The notes: generated from the sequence alone by a model not told the origin. DNA of 37,147 nt from Candidatus Methanoperedens sp. BLZ2 (GCF_002487355.1 NZ_NTMG01000073.1:1-37147), one strand, 5' to 3'. Counted from the stretch's first letter, positions 17,022-26,313 are shown. Numbers and translations are program-made.

Positions 17022-17543
17022 TCATTTCTCTTCCTCTGGATTAATAACACAGAGGCTATTTTCCGGTTTTGCATGCGGATCCATCAGGCCGAGTATTCGT
17101 TCGTCTTCAAGATTGATACTTTCATCAGTCTTGCTTTTGAATCCATACTTACCGTAATCAGTCAAAGTAGCTTTCTTCTTTATGAAGAAACCCTGTTTGA
17201 ATTCAAAGGAAAATGGCAGCGTTCGCTCGCACGCATTTCTTAGTTCTTCCTTTGTGCTTTCATCTTCTAGTTCGACTATTACCTCGCCTACCATCACATG
17301 CAATTCGAATGCACAATCTCCGACATGGATTATTTCCATATTCGGGTGGTTGACATCTGTTCCGGTTCCAGGTCCACATGTGACCTTCCGGGGCAGATTT
17401 TTTCCACCGATTAGCATTCTTATTACTCCATTGACATGATCGATCTCATTTAAGAGCCTTTCAGCAGTCTCTGGTTGCAATAATCTTTGAGGAAATATTT
17501 TGATCTGGATTGGTTTACCCGTGACTGAAGCAGTTTTTACCAT
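17022..17543 (-). CDS. mcrD: MCR operon protein D
   Basis: A 173-residue McrD, a soluble non-subunit protein that binds MCR and is thought to help its assembly or F430 delivery. Recognisable by IKIFPQRLLQPETAERLLNEI, GPGTGTDVNHPN and the C-terminal LTDYGKYGFKSK. It starts 14 bases after the mcrB stop codon and is cotranscribed. No unusual length or missing segment was noted. Confidence 0.93.
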   Translation of the reverse strand: MVKTASVTGKPIQIKIFPQRLLQPETAERLLNEIDHVNGVIRMLIGGKNLPRKVTCGPGTGTDVNHPNMEIIHVGDCAFELHVMVGEVIVELEDESTKEELRNACERTLPFSFEFKQGFFIKKKATLTDYGKYGFKSKTDESINLEDERILGLMDPHAKPENSLCVINPEEEK

Positions 17544-17557
17544 TCAATTCTCCGAAT

Positions 17558-18862
17558 TTATACGGCTCCTGCTACTGCCTTGATTGGCTCTCTGAATTCG
17601 TCTACCGCGCTGAAGACATCTCCTACTAATCCTGAGGTCTTCTCTGGGCTGTATACCTGAACACCTGCGTCAAGAGCAACTGCTGCTGCTACGCATGGTA
17701 CTGCGAGACCCTTTGAGTGTCTGGTAACTACGTGGTTGCCGTTGAAGACTCCTGGTCCACCGCCACCATAGATGGAGTGTGAGAAGAAGGAGAATCCGAC
17801 TGCTGCGCCCTGTACTTTACCGAAGTCACAACCTGGGAGTGAGGTCTCTTTCTCAATGAGGTCCTGGAAGTATAGCAATACTGAAGATACTGCCTGTGGG
17901 GCTCTCTGAGCGCCGCAGTTGATGAGTGTTGCTACAAGTGTGCCTGCTGCACAATATGCATTCCACTTTCCGACATCATTGGTCTTGTATGTTGTATAGC
18001 CAGATGCGAATTTCTTATCTGCGCTGATTACTTTATCTGCAATTGCTTTCTCAACGCATGCATGGACAGCTGAACCGATTGTACCGGTCTTGCCTAATGC
18101 TTTTGTTGTTCCATACACCATGTTATTGGCGTTTAAGCCCTGGTGTGAGAATGCAAGTAATCTGTGTCTTGTCTGGTTGCCGATTGCGTCACCCATTTCG
18201 AATACACCTGTATTCTCAAGGATTGAGCACAATGCTGCTGTGTTCATTGCGTTTTTCTTGCATACTGCTGCAAGGTGGTTTGCCATGACGTTTCTTAATG
18301 TATAGCCAAATCCTTCATCTTTCTGTGGGATTTCGACGATTGACTTTACGTTTCCGCCTACCATATCAAGTGTCTGTGGGTACTGTCCCCAGACTGCGGA
18401 CTTGACGGTTGGGGCATCGAACATACCGATATTGAATTGGCTTACTAATGCCTGTGTTACTGCTGATGCTGTGCAGGTCAATGATGATACATACTCTGCT
18501 GCAACATCGATTCTTACGGATGGAACCTGGACGATTAACTGTTTTCCACCGTTTAATGCTTTTACAACGGTGTCATCTCCGCTGTCAACCTGTACCATTT
18601 CGGTAACTGCTTTCTGGATAGCTGCTGCATTCTTTACGATATCTAATTTCATTTCTCTGCCGGGGATCTTTCTGCCTTTGCCACCGATTGCGGATGTTGC
18701 TAAGGTTTTCTCGATTCCTGCTAAGTCAACGGCTGCTGTTCGCTTTATACCGGTGACTATTGATTTGATAGCGGCATTTCTCATTGGGCTTATGTCGTTT
18801 ATGTCGACGCCTGATTTGAGTTTTGCTCCTCTGTCGCTATATAGGTCTATTGTGTCAGCCAC
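17558..18862 (-). CDS. mcrB: Methyl-coenzyme M reductase subunit beta
   Basis: A 434-residue beta subunit with MADTIDLYSDRG at the start and the conserved active-site region FFSHSIYGGGGPGVFNGNH near the C-terminus, whose phenylalanine and tyrosine line the substrate channel and help bind coenzyme B. The start codon is GTG, supported by a strong AGGAGGT site about 8 bases upstream. It is the first gene of mcrBDGA. About 300 bases of noncoding leader precede it. Codon use is biased to frequent codons, in keeping with a highly expressed protein. Confidence 0.98.
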   Translation of the reverse strand: MADTIDLYSDRGAKLKSGVDINDISPMRNAAIKSIVTGIKRTAAVDLAGIEKTLATSAIGGKGRKIPGREMKLDIVKNAAAIQKAVTEMVQVDSGDDTVVKALNGGKQLIVQVPSVRIDVAAEYVSSLTCTASAVTQALVSQFNIGMFDAPTVKSAVWGQYPQTLDMVGGNVKSIVEIPQKDEGFGYTLRNVMANHLAAVCKKNAMNTAALCSILENTGVFEMGDAIGNQTRHRLLAFSHQGLNANNMVYGTTKALGKTGTIGSAVHACVEKAIADKVISADKKFASGYTTYKTNDVGKWNAYCAAGTLVATLINCGAQRAPQAVSSVLLYFQDLIEKETSLPGCDFGKVQGAAVGFSFFSHSIYGGGGPGVFNGNHVVTRHSKGLAVPCVAAAVALDAGVQVYSPEKTSGLVGDVFSAVDEFREPIKAVAGAV

Positions 18863-19162
18863 GTTTATTTACCTCCTAATTTTTGTTTATTTCCAAGAAA
18901 TTGCTCACTTGGAAGCGATACAACAACGAGCGACTGCAACATGACAGAATAACAGAACCCAAAATAAGTCAATTATGTTCTATTCATCCCGACCATGTTG
19001 TGTTTTATTGTATCGAACAACCATTACAATCCCTTGCGACACCTACCAATTCCCCTAAAGTACTTAAAGTTTACGAATCGATCATGATAAAACATTATAA
19101 AATAAATGACGGCGTAGCTTCATGCTTATGCAATATATTCCTGACGATTTGTCTATATATTT
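18863..19162 (-). promoter_or_regulatory. mcrB leader and promoter region, possibly structured
   Basis: Noncoding between DUF2098 and mcrB. A TATA-like AAATATATAG (19162-19153) immediately follows the DUF2098 stop, and a second A/T-rich stretch lies at 19088-19108; either would give a 5' leader longer than 170 bases. Within the leader four nested complementary pairs occur: 18916-18923/19008-19015, 18937-18943/18994-19000, 18947-18951/18981-18985 and 18955-18958/18977-18980. AGGAGGT before the GTG start is outside the predicted structure. Confidence 0.5.
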
Positions 19163-19474
19163 TTATCCGCCGCTCTCCAAACTCGTATCACCCATTTCAG
19201 CTAGTTTGGAGGCTTCTTCCTGTTTTTTCAGGACTTCATTGATTTCCTCGCGGGAAAATATTTTCTCCCCAAGTTCTTCATCTTTTACTATTGTTATTTT
19301 TCTTAGAACTTCGGTTTTATAGTAAAGATCAGTCTTATCGATAAGCGCCCACGTACCTTCATCATCTGAAATGATTTCAGTGACATTACCTTTCGTTCCT
19401 GTATTTACATATTCTACAAAATTCCCAATCTGTAAAGGGTTTCCAGACATATCTGTTACCTTTATCTCGCTCAT
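19163..19474 (-). CDS. DUF2098 family protein
   Basis: A 103-residue protein of a family I know from methanogens (DUF2098). The small beta-barrel region [31 protein letters not shown]... is the family core; residues 65-103 form a charged helical tail. It is likely cytosolic and its function is unknown. GAGGT lies 5 bases before the ATG at 19474. It sits just upstream of mcrB on the same strand and diverges from mmp10, so it could share a transcript with mcr or with the same regulation; the A/T-rich region after it suggests mcrB also has a promoter of its own. Confidence 0.82.
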   Translation of the reverse strand: MSEIKVTDMSGNPLQIGNFVEYVNTGTKGNVTEIISDDEGTWALIDKTDLYYKTEVLRKITIVKDEELGEKIFSREEINEVLKKQEEASKLAEMGDTSLESGG

Positions 19475-19530
19475 CTACCTCTATTATATCATTTATTGTT
19501 ATTAATCATTGTGGTTATGCAGGACAATAA

Positions 19531-19539
19531 GTTTATATA
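19531..19539 (+). promoter_or_regulatory. TATA box of mmp10
   Basis: GTTTATATA lies 23-31 bases before the ATG at 19562, the spacing expected for a leaderless archaeal transcript. It falls inside the longer open frame that begins at TTG 19496, which argues against that longer start. Confidence 0.6.
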
Positions 19540-19561
19540 CCATCTGACATTTCGTGAGGAC

Positions 19562-20797
19562 ATGGAAATTCTTGCTGACATCGGAGGGCGTCCCGGTCTT
19601 GACTGCCGGGGTTTTTGTAGATATTGCTATTTTAAAGGTGTAACCGAAATCCCCGCATTTGGCTGCAAACATTGTATGCCATTCCAGAAAGGATGTAATT
19701 ACTGCACAAAAAGCGTCAAGGAAGGATATTCAAGTTTTAAATCCATGCCAATGGTCGCGCAGGAAGTCAAACAATCAGTTTTTTTCAATAAGAATGAGAA
19801 TGTAACGAAATTCAATGTTAGCGGAGGAGGGGATGTGAGCTGTTATCCTGAGCTTAAACCCCTTATCAAATTCCTCTCGGAATATAAAAAACCGATCCAT
19901 CTTGGATACACAAGCGGAAAAGGCATGAATAAGGATGATGCCTTGTTCTTCATAGACCATGGTGTAAATGAAGTCACCTTTACGGTTTTCGCAACAGACC
20001 CGGAACTGCGGCGAAAATATATGAATGATAAGACGCCTGAAGATTCACTTTCTGCACTTCGTATCCTTGCCGGAAAGTGTGATGTTTATGCAGCAACAGT
20101 ACTTATTCCGGGAGTAAATGACAAAGATGTCCTGCTGAAAACCTGCAAAGATCTTGAAGAAATGGGCGCAAAAGGGCTCATACTTATGCGGTTTGCCAAT
20201 GAAAATGAACAGGGGCTGATCCTTAATAATTCCCCTGTATTAGAAGGAGTTACTCCCCACACCATCCTTGAGTTCAAATCGATAGTTGACGACATTAACA
20301 GCAAATTCGATTTCCGGGTAACCGGCACTCCCCTGTATGATCCTGAAACAGGGTCTCCATTTGCCATACGCAATGTTCCTGAAGCGCTGTCAAAATTACC
20401 TGAAATAACAAAAGAAGCAACGATCATTACAAGTGATGTTGCAGCGCCATTATTAAGGAAGATTTTCGATAAACTCGGAGGGCTCGTAAATGTCATTCCC
20501 GTGAAAAAGGATATTGGCTGCCTTATTACCATCGATGATATAAAAGCACTGGACTTATCACAAATAAAGGAAACAGTATTTTTCCCTGGAAGGGCATTTG
20601 TTCATGATCCTGAGATCAAGAAAATACTGGCCATGGATGGGAAAGACAGGTTAGTAAGAAGAGGGCCTGATATGCTCACAGTTGATGGTGAGATGAGCAT
20701 TTCAATGACAAAAGAGGAAGTTATTTCAAAAGAAATAGAAGCATTTACCGAACTTATCCAGGCGATAAATGTTATCGGGACAAAACCAATCCTTTGA
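19562..20797 (+). CDS. mmp10: Mmp10, McrA arginine C-methyltransferase (B12-dependent radical SAM)
   Basis: A 411-residue methanogenesis marker 10 protein. It C-methylates an active-site-region arginine of McrA (R282 in this window's McrA) using SAM and cobalamin. The start [14 protein letters not shown] leads straight into the [4Fe-4S] motif CX3CX2C (C15, C19, C22), followed by a second cysteine set C35, C38, C45 and C48. [10 protein letters not shown]-like sequence, [14 protein letters not shown] and [17 protein letters not shown] fit the family. I chose ATG 19562 over TTG 19496 or ATG 19517 because the TATA box lies inside the longer versions. It diverges from DUF2098 and the mcr operon. 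Confidence 0.93.
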   Translation: MEILADIGGRPGLDCRGFCRYCYFKGVTEIPAFGCKHCMPFQKGCNYCTKSVKEGYSSFKSMPMVAQEVKQSVFFNKNENVTKFNVSGGGDVSCYPELKPLIKFLSEYKKPIHLGYTSGKGMNKDDALFFIDHGVNEVTFTVFATDPELRRKYMNDKTPEDSLSALRILAGKCDVYAATVLIPGVNDKDVLLKTCKDLEEMGAKGLILMRFANENEQGLILNNSPVLEGVTPHTILEFKSIVDDINSKFDFRVTGTPLYDPETGSPFAIRNVPEALSKLPEITKEATIITSDVAAPLLRKIFDKLGGLVNVIPVKKDIGCLITIDDIKALDLSQIKETVFFPGRAFVHDPEIKKILAMDGKDRLVRRGPDMLTVDGEMSISMTKEEVISKEIEAFTELIQAINVIGTKPIL

Positions 20798-20813
20798 TAC
20801 TCTGCACTCCATG

Positions 20814-21107
20814 TTACCCTTTTAACAAACGCCGAACATGCATTACAGCCATTACAATAACAAGGTCTTGTTTATTTTCTAATCTATATACTACTCGATA
20901 GTTACCAACTAAAATCTCTCTATATTGCAGATGAGGCAACTCAGGGATTTTATAGCCAATCATAGGAAAACTGAGTATATTTGCAACAGCATTTTGAATA
21001 TTTTCTATCTGTATCTGTGCATATCGTTTCGAGTCTTTCGCTATAAACTCATGAATATCATGTAAATCGTTAAGCGCTCGTATTGTCCACTTTATTTTTC
21101 GAACCAT
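20814..21107 (-). CDS. RelE/ParE-type toxin
   Basis: A 97-residue toxin of the RelE/ParE superfamily: IKWTIRALNDLHDIHEFIAKDS at the N-terminus, the conserved ILSFPMIGYKIPEL turn, and REILVGNYRVVYRL followed by VIVMAVMHVRRLL at the C-terminus. Members either cleave mRNA at the ribosome or poison gyrase; which applies here is not clear. It overlaps the upstream antitoxin by 16 bases and is convergent with mmp10, with 16 bases between them. Confidence 0.88.
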   Translation of the reverse strand: MVRKIKWTIRALNDLHDIHEFIAKDSKRYAQIQIENIQNAVANILSFPMIGYKIPELPHLQYREILVGNYRVVYRLENKQDLVIVMAVMHVRRLLKG

Positions 21108-21277
21108 TTAGAAGTCTCCCTGATGACTTCTTCATGTGAAATAATCCGCCCTTCTCGGACATCTTTCTCAGCAGTTTCAAGTTTTTGCCTGACGTAGAGT
21201 CGATACATAATTTCATCAATATCTAATTCATCTGGCATGTCTGCTATGAGCTCAAAAACTTGCTGTTTAGCTATCAT
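21092..21277 (-). CDS. Antitoxin partner of the ParE-like toxin
   Basis: A 61-residue, largely helical, acidic protein (ELIADMPDELDIDEIMYRLYVRQKL) encoded immediately upstream of and overlapping the toxin, the standard antitoxin position. I do not see a clear DNA-binding fold, but the length and composition match small archaeal antitoxins paired with RelE/ParE toxins. It would neutralise the toxin and probably repress the operon. Confidence 0.75.
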   Translation of the reverse strand: MIAKQQVFELIADMPDELDIDEIMYRLYVRQKLETAEKDVREGRIISHEEVIRETSKWFEK

Positions 21278-21482
21278 AATGTCTATTTCTTATATGGTTA
21301 TTTATAACATAATAGTTTCGCTCATTTTTTCCATAATGGTAAACGCTCACCTGCGCCTTGGCATCTGAGCGCAGGATATACTGCGAACCAAGATCCAGGC
21401 TGCGGAAAGCAAGCCGCATGGCAACGATATCGGAGTAACATGAATGACTAAAATCTGTTTGCATCTATAGACTGTACTTTTT

Positions 21483-21550
21483 GACAGGATTACAGGATCG
21501 ACAGGATACGATTTATATAATTAATTCTGTAAATCCTGTCGATCCTGTCC
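21483..21550. repeat. GACAGGAT palindromic intergenic element
   Basis: Perfect 16-base inverted repeat ACAGGATCGACAGGAT (21492-21507) / ATCCTGTCGATCCTGT (21533-21548) with a 25-base A/T-rich loop, and an extra GACAGGATT unit at 21483-21491. It lies between the antitoxin promoter region and the end of the AhpD-like gene. I recall similar GACAGGAT palindromes as dispersed intergenic repeats in other prokaryotes; only one copy is in this window. It could fold as an RNA hairpin and terminate the AhpD-like transcript. Confidence 0.7.
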
Positions 21551-21560
21551 AAATTTCCAC

Positions 21561-22007
21561 TTAATTTTTTTCTTCAGATATCCCGCAAACCTCGCATTTT
21601 TCTTTTCCGGCTATATTCTGCTTTTCCGAATCAATCGCGCGTGTGCCTTCGGCAAGGACTGCTGCATTGGATAATGTCCCTGCGATCAATATCGCATCAA
21701 ATATCTCCTCTTTTGAAACCCCAAGCCTCTGCGCCACCCTGATATGCATTTTCAGGCAGTGATCGCATCTTAAAGCTGCCGAAACCCCTATGGATATAAG
21801 CTCTATTGTTTTTGCATCCATTCGTTTAAATTCCCGGATTATTGCATTATCATAAAGCACCTTGGTAACAAGTAACTCTGGCGATTGCCTCATAAAATTA
21901 AGGATATACGGTACCTCGCCGTATGCTTTTTCAACCTCTTTCAATAATTCTTCCGCTGCTTCTTTTGGTTCCTTATTAAGGATCTTATCGATTTTCTTAA
22001 GTTCCAT
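21561..22007 (-). CDS. AhpD-like / carboxymuconolactone decarboxylase family protein
   Basis: A 148-residue all-helical protein of the AhpD/CMD superfamily. The redox motif is in ALRCDHCLKMHIRVAQRLG (CXXC plus the downstream histidine), as in AhpD-type peroxidase reductants. The helix IFDAILIAGTLSNAAVLAEG is also typical. The C-terminal tail has a second CXXC, KCEVCGISEE, not usual for the core fold. Likely cytosolic thiol redox or peroxide protection. No clear ribosome site is visible before the ATG. It stands alone between repeats, in the accessory region. Confidence 0.85.
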   Translation of the reverse strand: MELKKIDKILNKEPKEAAEELLKEVEKAYGEVPYILNFMRQSPELLVTKVLYDNAIIREFKRMDAKTIELISIGVSAALRCDHCLKMHIRVAQRLGVSKEEIFDAILIAGTLSNAAVLAEGTRAIDSEKQNIAGKEKCEVCGISEEKN

Positions 22008-22691
22008 GGGGCTCTAACAAAACGGTTTAAATCCTAAAGTAAATAAACATTTGTATTTGAAATGATGGTGGCAATCTGTGGTGGTAGTTAAGCCAATATT
22101 AAAAACTTCAATGCTCGCCATATATGGAACAGTTCATTTCAAATATGTAATTGAAAATTAAGAATAATAGGTTGGTACATATTATACAGGCTTCGGTACT
22201 TAACACGCTGTCCGATAATTCAAAAAATTGAAAAAAATAGGGCATATTAGGGCTTTAAATCGAAAAAGGAGGAAAATTTCTGTTAATTTTTATTACTAAG
22301 AGTAATTGGCGGACAGCCTCTTAAGTCCGAGGTTTGTGACTGTGGACGATAAATGTCTGTGCATCCATTATAACTATTTTGATTCAGAATAACAATAAGG
22401 GTGCCAAAAATGGGGCACGAATAAAACAAAAAAGAACAAAATGGAAATAAAGAGTATGGATAAATGGAACATATTCGTAGTTTCATATGCATTAATTTCA
22501 TAGCCTCTAACCTTTAAACATTAGGGAGTTTATTTTTTGAGCGAACACATCAAGCATACGAGTGTGACCTAAGTTGAGATTAAAGCGCATAAGGAGCTAA
22601 AAAGAAATATCATCGATGATGTTTTATATACCACGTTTATTTATTAATTTTGGTATGGGTTTGAGCATTTACTAATTTACAAGCTCCAAAT
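22008..22691. other. Noncoding interval with a repeat copy (about 22311-22425)
   Basis: No credible gene. The part from about 22334 (GTCCGAGG...TGACTGTGGACGATAAATG) to CCAAAAATGGGGCACGA at 22403-22419 is a diverged relative of the elements near 26516-26640 and 28665-28800. A perfect 12-base palindrome ATCATCGATGAT lies at 22609-22620. A minus-strand frame at 22283-22501 has unusual composition and no ribosome site, so I did not call it. Confidence 0.4.
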
Positions 22692-25600
22692 TCATCTACA
22701 TTTTTCCAAGCCGAATTTATCTTCAAGGATATATTTTATTGATTCTTCAAGATTCATGCCTTCTATAGGAGTTTCAATTAACTGGTCTTGCCAACCATTT
22801 TCCTTATACCACCTTCTCTTACGTTCCACTTTTTTATCGTAGTCGATTGTACCCAGCATTCCAAGGTGTTCCCAGTAATATTCTCTTCGTTTAATTTTGA
22901 AAGTGAAATCAGGTAATCTCCAAGACATTCCATCCAATGATATTAGTGGCTTCTCATAAGCAAAACCAACACCATGGCTAGCGAGTGCCTGCGTTATCCT
23001 TAATTCTCCTTTAGAACGAACGAGAAGCTCTGGCAAGGCTTCATAAACTAACTGCTCTGGATGAAAACTCTTAAAACCATCTTTTGGAATGCCTTTTGCT
23101 GTTCGGAATAATGCAGAATTACGTTTTACTATTTCAGAGTATCCCGCCCAAGCTCTCTCCTTAAGGAGTCGAGCGTCTTTTTGCATTAGTAAGAATAGTT
23201 TTCCAGTGGCACGTGAAAGTCCAGTATAAATGAGTTCACGACTTAAGAAATCACTAGCTTCAGATGGAAGGATTACTATAGTAATATCAAATTGGCTACC
23301 TTGAGCTTTGTGCACCGAAGCAATGTAACCAAGTTCTATATGTTCATTGCATTTTGATCTGCTTAGGTAGTATGAATATTTGATAAAATCTTTAGGGAAT
23401 TTTGCCTGCAACTGATTAAAATGTCGTTTTGGGAAAACGAATCCTAATGTGCCATTGGGCACATAAGTGTCTTCATTTTTAATACTCTTATTCTCATTAT
23501 GGTTCCATGCATAGTATGTATAATTCCTTATTTGCATAATTTTGTCATAATGAACATACCCAGCAAACTGATATTTCTTTACAATATCTTCTCCTCTCAA
23601 TAGCTTCTGAACTATTTGATTTAGATATTCCACACCTGAAGGAGTATGTCTGTAAGGTGCAAGAAGTTGTATAGCTTCCAGATTTTTCTTGGGAGAATAC
23701 AAATCGTTGAGCCCGTGAACATAGTTATAACGATCTCCGAGAGTACCAGATAATTTCTTTTTACCCTCAAGCATAGCAATAGCATTTTCAAGAACCTGCG
23801 GAATAAGCTTATAAAGGTCTTCATCATTATTCCATGTGTATACAGAAAAATCGCCTTTTGATATCCCTCTTTCAACATCCCATAGAATTTCTTCGTCTGG
23901 TCTATCGAGAGTTCGAGTAAAATGAGAAGCAAGCCATGCTGCACGACTTCCGGTCGCTTGACGACAATTCACAGTAAGCTCAGCCAAATAATTATGCTCC
24001 CTATTATCGTCTTTCTTTAGATAATCAATAATATCAGCAAAAGGTTTCCCTGGACCTATAGGGGGTAATTGACCTGAATCACCCACTAAAATCAAGCGCT
24101 CTGCGGTGCCTAAATCTATGGCGCGAACTAACGTTGCAAAAAGACTTACATTAAGCATTGATGCTTCATCAACTATAATAGTTCCAGGGTTGCCTTTCCT
24201 TCTATTATTTCGTTCTTTGAGCGTATAATTAAGAGGATTGATCCATCCCAATCCCATTAAAAAAGTGTGAATCGTTGTCGCCTCACGTTGTACCCTTAAT
24301 CCCAATATTATAGCTGCCTTTCCAGTAGGAGCAAGTAGGAGGAAACTATGATTAGGTTCCTTATCTGTGATACCCTTAACCAGCGAACGGAGTACTGTTG
24401 TCTTTCCTGTACCTGCACTTCCTGTTAGTACACTAAAGCGTGCTCTATACATTGTTTCAAGAGCACATGCTTGTTCTGCGATGGCCTCTCTTATAGAAGG
24501 ATGCTCTTTATCTTCTAATTGAAAAACATTAAGAATCTTTTTCCAGTCAATTTTTGAGGAGGGAAGTAATTCTTCATTCAAGAAACTGACTATCTCTTTA
24601 CGAATTATTCTTTCATCTGCATGGATTGAATTGAGAAAAATAGCTTCTATTCCATCGGCTATATCCATCATAAGTTTCTTAGTAAAAATAACTTTATGCT
24701 GTTCCCAAATTGCCTTGTCCAGAATGAATAGACTATCAGGATCGTTATCTTTGTGCCATTTTTCTATGGCCGCGAAAAGATCTGAACGGTCAATAAATGT
24801 ATGTCCCTCGTTCGCACTAGCTTTTAATTGCTCTACCATCAGTGCCCGCAATCGTCTTGGATCATCAAATTTGATGCGTGGTATATTCTTACCAAGTTCC
24901 TCAGATGGTATCATTCCATGATCAATTCGATGAAAACCTATTGTATCTTCAATATCTTTTCCAATATACTCCTCACATAGGCAATAGGGATTATCAAATA
25001 TCTCATTCAGACCAGAGGTAATAGAATATTTGTCATGGCTATCACCAAGAATGTTTTTTATTTGATCAGCAGTCAAGTCAAAAAATGGAAGTCTTTCTCG
25101 ACAAAATCTGGAAATAATTTCCGTTGTAGGTGAGCTTTTAAGTATTCTATATCGCTGAGCTGCATCACCGTATCTCTCCAGTTCTTCGGTATTCATTTTT
25201 ATTTTACCATCTAAACGATCAAAAATATACTCACGTAAATCGTTTGGATTTTTCTTAGGCAATTCAATCCGCACGTAGGCTGAAGGATTTGGAAAATTTA
25301 GGTATTCCAATGTATTCGTAAGTCCAGGATAAAGACCGCGACTCTCCCAACACTCCTTTCGTATTTGTTTTAGCCATTGTAATTTTGAATCCCAATAACC
25401 AGCATCAGGAAGGTAATTATCCTTTATAACTTTCTTTATTGATTTGATTGCCTGATCAATTAGTCCAATAGCTTCATCATCACTCACATGCCGACAAACA
25501 TATTTAAATCGCCTAGTGAGGTCTCCAGAAACTATTATAGCAATTGAAGCTGGATCAATTTTTTTATCCATATATTCTTGATACGGAATCCTTATCCCCT

Positions 25601-26219
25601 CATTGGGATAAGCGCTTTCCAATGTAATGGACCAGACAAAATCGCCGTATTTTTCCGATATATTCGTCGGAATTTGTGGCCATTTCTTAAATCCTCCGAC
25701 TTTTTTCAGTCGTACAATCCCTGTAAGAAGATATTTTCTATCCTGTCCAGTGATAGGATTATCATAGTTACAGTAATAAAATATCAGGCTGACTCCCTCT
25801 CCTTTCTTTAAATCAGAAAAAAATTCCTCAGCTATTTCCTTCCTCTCATCTGGATCGCGTCTATTACCTTTCTCATCCCACATTTCTTCAAAGGGCCATG
25901 TGCCAGAAGAATGCGGAGGAAGTGTTTCTTCAAGTTCTTCTGCTCCTTCTAAGAACTCTTTTGGAAGATGAATATGCCCTATTGACTGCTCACCAAAAAC
26001 ATTTATTGTTTCAGTACATGGTGGGGACTGATTCTTTAAATAGCGACACGGCTTACCGTGATTACTTTCTTCCCACTCATTATCTTTGTTATATCTAATT
26101 CGTTCAGCATTAACAGAAAAAAATCCCCCGCAATATACATTTTTCTTTGGTTCATTGCAAATACAGCCATCCCAACCACGATCATGCCATGAAAGTCTTA
26201 CAGAAACATGTGTAACCAT
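22692..26219 (-). CDS. Large RecD-like SF1 helicase with C-terminal PD-(D/E)XK-like nuclease domain
   Basis: About 1175 residues. The N-terminal 590 residues are not a known enzyme to me but open with VSVRLSWHDRGWDGCICNEP and further cysteines (C in VYCGGF, KPCRY, PPCTET), perhaps a metal site. The SF1 RecD/TraA helicase core has Walker A GSAGTGKT (about 600), DEAS motif II (about 681), GDSGQLPPIG motif III (about 708), VHKAQGSQFD (about 968) and GLSRATGKLF (about 997). The last 110 residues have an E...LPDFTF...YYWEHLG pattern typical of PD-(D/E)XK nucleases. GGAG 7 bases before ATG 26219 favours that start over 26231. DNA unwinding plus cleavage and an island setting suggest defence or repair. 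Confidence 0.85.
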   Translation of the reverse strand: MVTHVSVRLSWHDRGWDGCICNEPKKNVYCGGFFSVNAERIRYNKDNEWEESNHGKPCRYLKNQSPPCTETINVFGEQSIGHIHLPKEFLEGAEELEETLPPHSSGTWPFEEMWDEKGNRRDPDERKEIAEEFFSDLKKGEGVSLIFYYCNYDNPITGQDRKYLLTGIVRLKKVGGFKKWPQIPTNISEKYGDFVWSITLESAYPNEGIRIPYQEYMDKKIDPASIAIIVSGDLTRRFKYVCRHVSDDEAIGLIDQAIKSIKKVIKDNYLPDAGYWDSKLQWLKQIRKECWESRGLYPGLTNTLEYLNFPNPSAYVRIELPKKNPNDLREYIFDRLDGKIKMNTEELERYGDAAQRYRILKSSPTTEIISRFCRERLPFFDLTADQIKNILGDSHDKYSITSGLNEIFDNPYCLCEEYIGKDIEDTIGFHRIDHGMIPSEELGKNIPRIKFDDPRRLRALMVEQLKASANEGHTFIDRSDLFAAIEKWHKDNDPDSLFILDKAIWEQHKVIFTKKLMMDIADGIEAIFLNSIHADERIIRKEIVSFLNEELLPSSKIDWKKILNVFQLEDKEHPSIREAIAEQACALETMYRARFSVLTGSAGTGKTTVLRSLVKGITDKEPNHSFLLLAPTGKAAIILGLRVQREATTIHTFLMGLGWINPLNYTLKERNNRRKGNPGTIIVDEASMLNVSLFATLVRAIDLGTAERLILVGDSGQLPPIGPGKPFADIIDYLKKDDNREHNYLAELTVNCRQATGSRAAWLASHFTRTLDRPDEEILWDVERGISKGDFSVYTWNNDEDLYKLIPQVLENAIAMLEGKKKLSGTLGDRYNYVHGLNDLYSPKKNLEAIQLLAPYRHTPSGVEYLNQIVQKLLRGEDIVKKYQFAGYVHYDKIMQIRNYTYYAWNHNENKSIKNEDTYVPNGTLGFVFPKRHFNQLQAKFPKDFIKYSYYLSRSKCNEHIELGYIASVHKAQGSQFDITIVILPSEASDFLSRELIYTGLSRATGKLFLLMQKDARLLKERAWAGYSEIVKRNSALFRTAKGIPKDGFKSFHPEQLVYEALPELLVRSKGELRITQALASHGVGFAYEKPLISLDGMSWRLPDFTFKIKRREYYWEHLGMLGTIDYDKKVERKRRWYKENGWQDQLIETPIEGMNLEESIKYILEDKFGLEKCR

Positions 26220-26313
26220 AATCAACTCCAAAAGTTTGATGAAGTCTTATTCTTTGCGAGAAACAATCATATTCCATTGAATATATTAACCTGATGTTTC
26301 GTTCTTGTCAGGG

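Noticed and set aside
14733-18944. Several long plus-strand frames opposite mcrA, mcrG and mcrB
   Set aside because: Antisense shadows caused by strong codon bias in the mcr genes; no start signals or families.
21267-21464. 65-residue minus-strand frame upstream of the ParE-type antitoxin
   Set aside because: No ribosome site, no recognisable family, and it overlaps the antitoxin start; probably noncoding promoter region.
21483-21550. GACAGGAT palindrome considered as a CRISPR repeat
   Set aside because: Only one inverted unit is present; no array of equal repeats with unique spacers and no cas genes.
22283-22501. 72-residue minus-strand frame
   Set aside because: Odd hydrophobic and cysteine-rich composition, no ribosome site, and it overlaps a noncoding repeat copy.
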